Assembly (NCBI RefSeq): GCF_003945595.2
Contig: NW_024104283.1
Location: 2,919,036 to 2,983,035, forward strand
Source: Pipra filicauda
Lineage: Eukaryota > Chordata > Aves > Passeriformes > Pipridae
Length of the DNA stretch: 64,000 nt
Direction: 5' to 3'
Shown: in pieces, positions 61,351 to 64,000 of the stretch
Numbering within the stretch: position 1 is the first letter of the stretch
Layout of the letters: the number at the start of each line of letters is the position of its first letter
Translations under genes and position numbers: made by a program
Notes under the pieces: generated by a model
Seen by the model: the letters and a program-made list of their open reading frames with translations, nothing else
Database searches by the model: none
What the model was told of the DNA's origin: nothing

Positions 61351-64000
61351 TCAGTCAGTTCCTAAAGCTTTACTTTGGTTGAAGCTTCCAGTTAAATAGG
61401 CATAAACTATTTGTGAAATGACTGAACTGCATTCATATTTGTGTGGTGCCAATTTTAATTGTGCTATTATAAAAAAAGTCTATCTAACAGAGATTAGATG
61501 GGTATATATACTACCAGAGTTTGATATACTATAGATTATAGAGCAGGCAACCACTTTTTGCATACAGTTGTATTTCAGATCATGTGACATGCACGCATAG
61601 ATGTTTTATTATGATAGCTGAATATATGCTGGTGTTACCTGCTGGTGTTATCTGCTAAACCCTTTGAACTATGTGTCTTCTCTGGAGCAGGGCTCACATC
61701 TCCTTCCCCCTCTCTCCACACACACTTTCAGACCCATTCCTCATTCCAAATCTTCTGCATGGCTTTCAAAGTCTGTGTCCTCTTTGTAAGGCTCTGCTCC
61801 TCCTTCCAGGGTGACTCATTATCTGTCCTTCCTCTGCACTGCCTGGGCTCTGCTAATTCCATTTCTCATTTGCCATTATCCCTCTTGAGTGCCTCATTTC
61901 CCATCCTGCCCCTTGTAAATGCCCTCCCTTAGTCTGTACATGATAACTTATCTTCTCAAATCCTGTCCTGTAAAACATGGGCCAACCTTCTTTAATCATA
62001 AACAAAATCCTGACATGAGGGTATTCTCCTCATTTTGGTCTGTATTTTGTCTTTTTATGCTGGGTAGCTCTGTAAAGAAAATCAAATAAAAGGTTAAGTA
62101 GAAAATAGTAAAGATTGGATGTAGCTGTAAAAGAGAAGGAAGCATTCTAATTCCTTTTAGCATTAAAACTGTGTAAAACACATAGAATAACATGAATTTT
62201 CCACTTGGAGAGAACTGCAAGTTCCTAAGAGCTGTAAATCTGTTGAGTCTGTATGTACTGCTCCAGGGCTCCGCTGAAGTACTGGCATTATCCTCCACCT
62301 AATAAGGAATAGCTGTTAAAACAGCAGTGTCATGTGCTGTGTGATGGAGATACCTCAAACAGCTCCAAGTGTGCTCGTGCAGGCACTAGAAGACTTCTAG
62401 CCACAGTATCACGGATTTACTGAGTGAGTTACATTTTCCTCAAGGGCTTTATCCAGGCAAAGACACAGCAGGCACTTGCCTCTAGCAGCAGACTTTAGAG
62501 AACAGCAACATAGCTGTGGTTCTGTTGCCCACTTTGCCTGTACCAGAGCCCCAGAAAGTGAGGGCTTTTCCTGTATTGCAGGGTGGAGTCAGACATGCAG
62601 GGCAGTGGGGCCAAGAAGCAGCTGACTATTCCAGCAGCAGCAATCACCATCTCACTCCCTCAGTGGGTGCCTGAATATCGAGCCCAAGCCCTGCCAGGAT
62701 GCCTAGCTCCACACCTTTAGCTCCCCTTTCCAGGAGAGGACTGGGCCAGTCCCAACCCCTCACCTTGACTAAATTTGGTGTCTCTTGTGCTGTCTAGAAC
62801 CTTGAAGCTTGCTCAGTTTACTCTGCTTCTTATTCACAGGCAGTTTGGATATCTCAGTATCTTAACTAATGTCCGGCCAGTTTGGACACATCTATATCAG
62901 GGTGAAACATAAACACCTGAACCATCAGGGAGTCTTCCATCACACCTCTTTTCCAGCATCAGCATGATGAAATATTTGCTCTTTACAAATATTTTTCATG
63001 TTACTCATGTCAATTTTCCTGAATGTTTGTGGCTTAAGATGCTAATTCTCATAAGAAAAGCAGGTGGAAAAAGCAGCTGCAATCTTGTGCAACATGTTGG
63101 TGAATGCGGCATTGCAGAGATTGTGCTGGGCAGCTGGGTTCTCTGTTCTGCCACAGCAAAGGCATTACAATTGCTCATCTCGCTGGTCTTTGCTTCAGAC
63201 TCTAAAAGTGAAGCTATAAATCCAGAGACACAGAAGAAGGAGGTAACCAGGCAGATTGGGAGATCTGTGCCTAAAGAGAGAGAAGGAAAAAAGGGAACCA
63301 ACAGGACAGTGGATGTGTAACAAGGACCACCTGAGAAGACTGTAAAACAATAGTTCAGAAATACTGGGAGACATAGAGGTGATCAGGCTGAGTGGCTTCA
63401 TGTATTGCCACTAGGATGTGGATTCTGACCCTTTTGGGTCAGATGACCAGTAAGATCTAAAATCTATCATTTAGCTTCATGGTATTTTTCATCTGGAGTT
63501 GAAAGAGGTGTAAAAAGTGAATGAGCATACTGTGATATGGACAAATGAACTTAAAACAGTCTTGATAACTTTCAAGTACCAACCAAAAAAGACTCAGGAA
63601 AACATTTGCCCAGGTTACTACAGTTTTCAGAAGTTGAAAGGATAATTTCCTACCCAGAACTGTAATTGAGCTAAAGATTTTTGTTAATGTGTGTATGGAA
63701 GTACCTGCTGAAGCAGTTGCACAAGAATGAAATCATATTATTTGTGATTAAAGATTTTGGGGATGAATTCTGCTCTGAGCTAAAACCCCATAAATTTTAA
63801 GGAATCCCAGTGAAATTTGTCACCATTGTATTACATCAAAGCTCTATAGACTCCCTTGTTTTTTTCCTTTTCTTTGATGTACAAAGGCTTGGCTTTAATT
63901 CACCAAAGTTTTTAATGCATTGAGATCCAGCTACTTGTCTTGTTATTCGTGTTGAGTTTGTTCTCTGCTGCAGAGAATAAGACTCAAGATGTTCAGAACA
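61351..64000. other. Intergenic to window end, no gene recognised
   Basis: Mostly unremarkable sequence. On the minus strand at 62,300-62,190 an acceptor-like CCTTATTAG precedes an open frame reading EDNASTSAEPWSSTYRLNRF; without a donor or homology it is not annotated as an exon. Confidence 0.45.

Overview
The window is vertebrate nuclear DNA, most probably from a bird. It has vertebrate-type exons with GT..AG introns, CpG-island promoters, several truncated CR1 LINE fragments (the dominant avian retrotransposon) and two solo ERV-type LTRs. A passerine or close relative is a guess from the LTR style only. There are no prokaryotic features, CRISPR arrays, tRNAs or rRNAs that I can support.

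Layout. 1-960: CpG-island promoter and first coding exon of CDK19 on the minus strand (Mediator kinase); the rest of that gene lies to the left, outside the window. 960-26,950: long intergenic DNA with CR1 fragments and a decayed LTR. 26,950-29,400: CpG island with the AMD1 promoter (TATA box), a leader carrying the six-codon upstream ORF MAGDIS, and coding exon 1. 28,067-44,143: AMD1 (S-adenosylmethionine decarboxylase) on the plus strand, nine coding exons, 341 residues, all catalytic and putrescine-site residues intact. 44,144-46,150: AMD1 3' UTR, with an in-frame 125-codon extension after the stop and two AATAAA signals. 46,150-59,000: intergenic DNA with a large CR1 fragment (47.4-49.1 kb), smaller CR1 tails and a 1.26-kb solo LTR (52,944-54,202). 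59,150-60,130: a third CpG island, not assigned to a known gene. 60,130-64,000: mostly featureless, with one unexplained minus-strand ORF that looks like a terminal exon (61,012-61,350).

CDK19 and AMD1 are divergently arranged neighbours, as I recall them on human 6q21, which supports both identifications. They do not form a pathway together. AMD1 is the regulatory hub of polyamine synthesis. The sequence shows its two known translational control layers side by side: the polyamine-sensing uORF close to the cap, and the long in-frame readthrough tail after the stop. GTF3C6, the next gene expected from human synteny, was looked for by eye around the 59-60 kb CpG island and not found.
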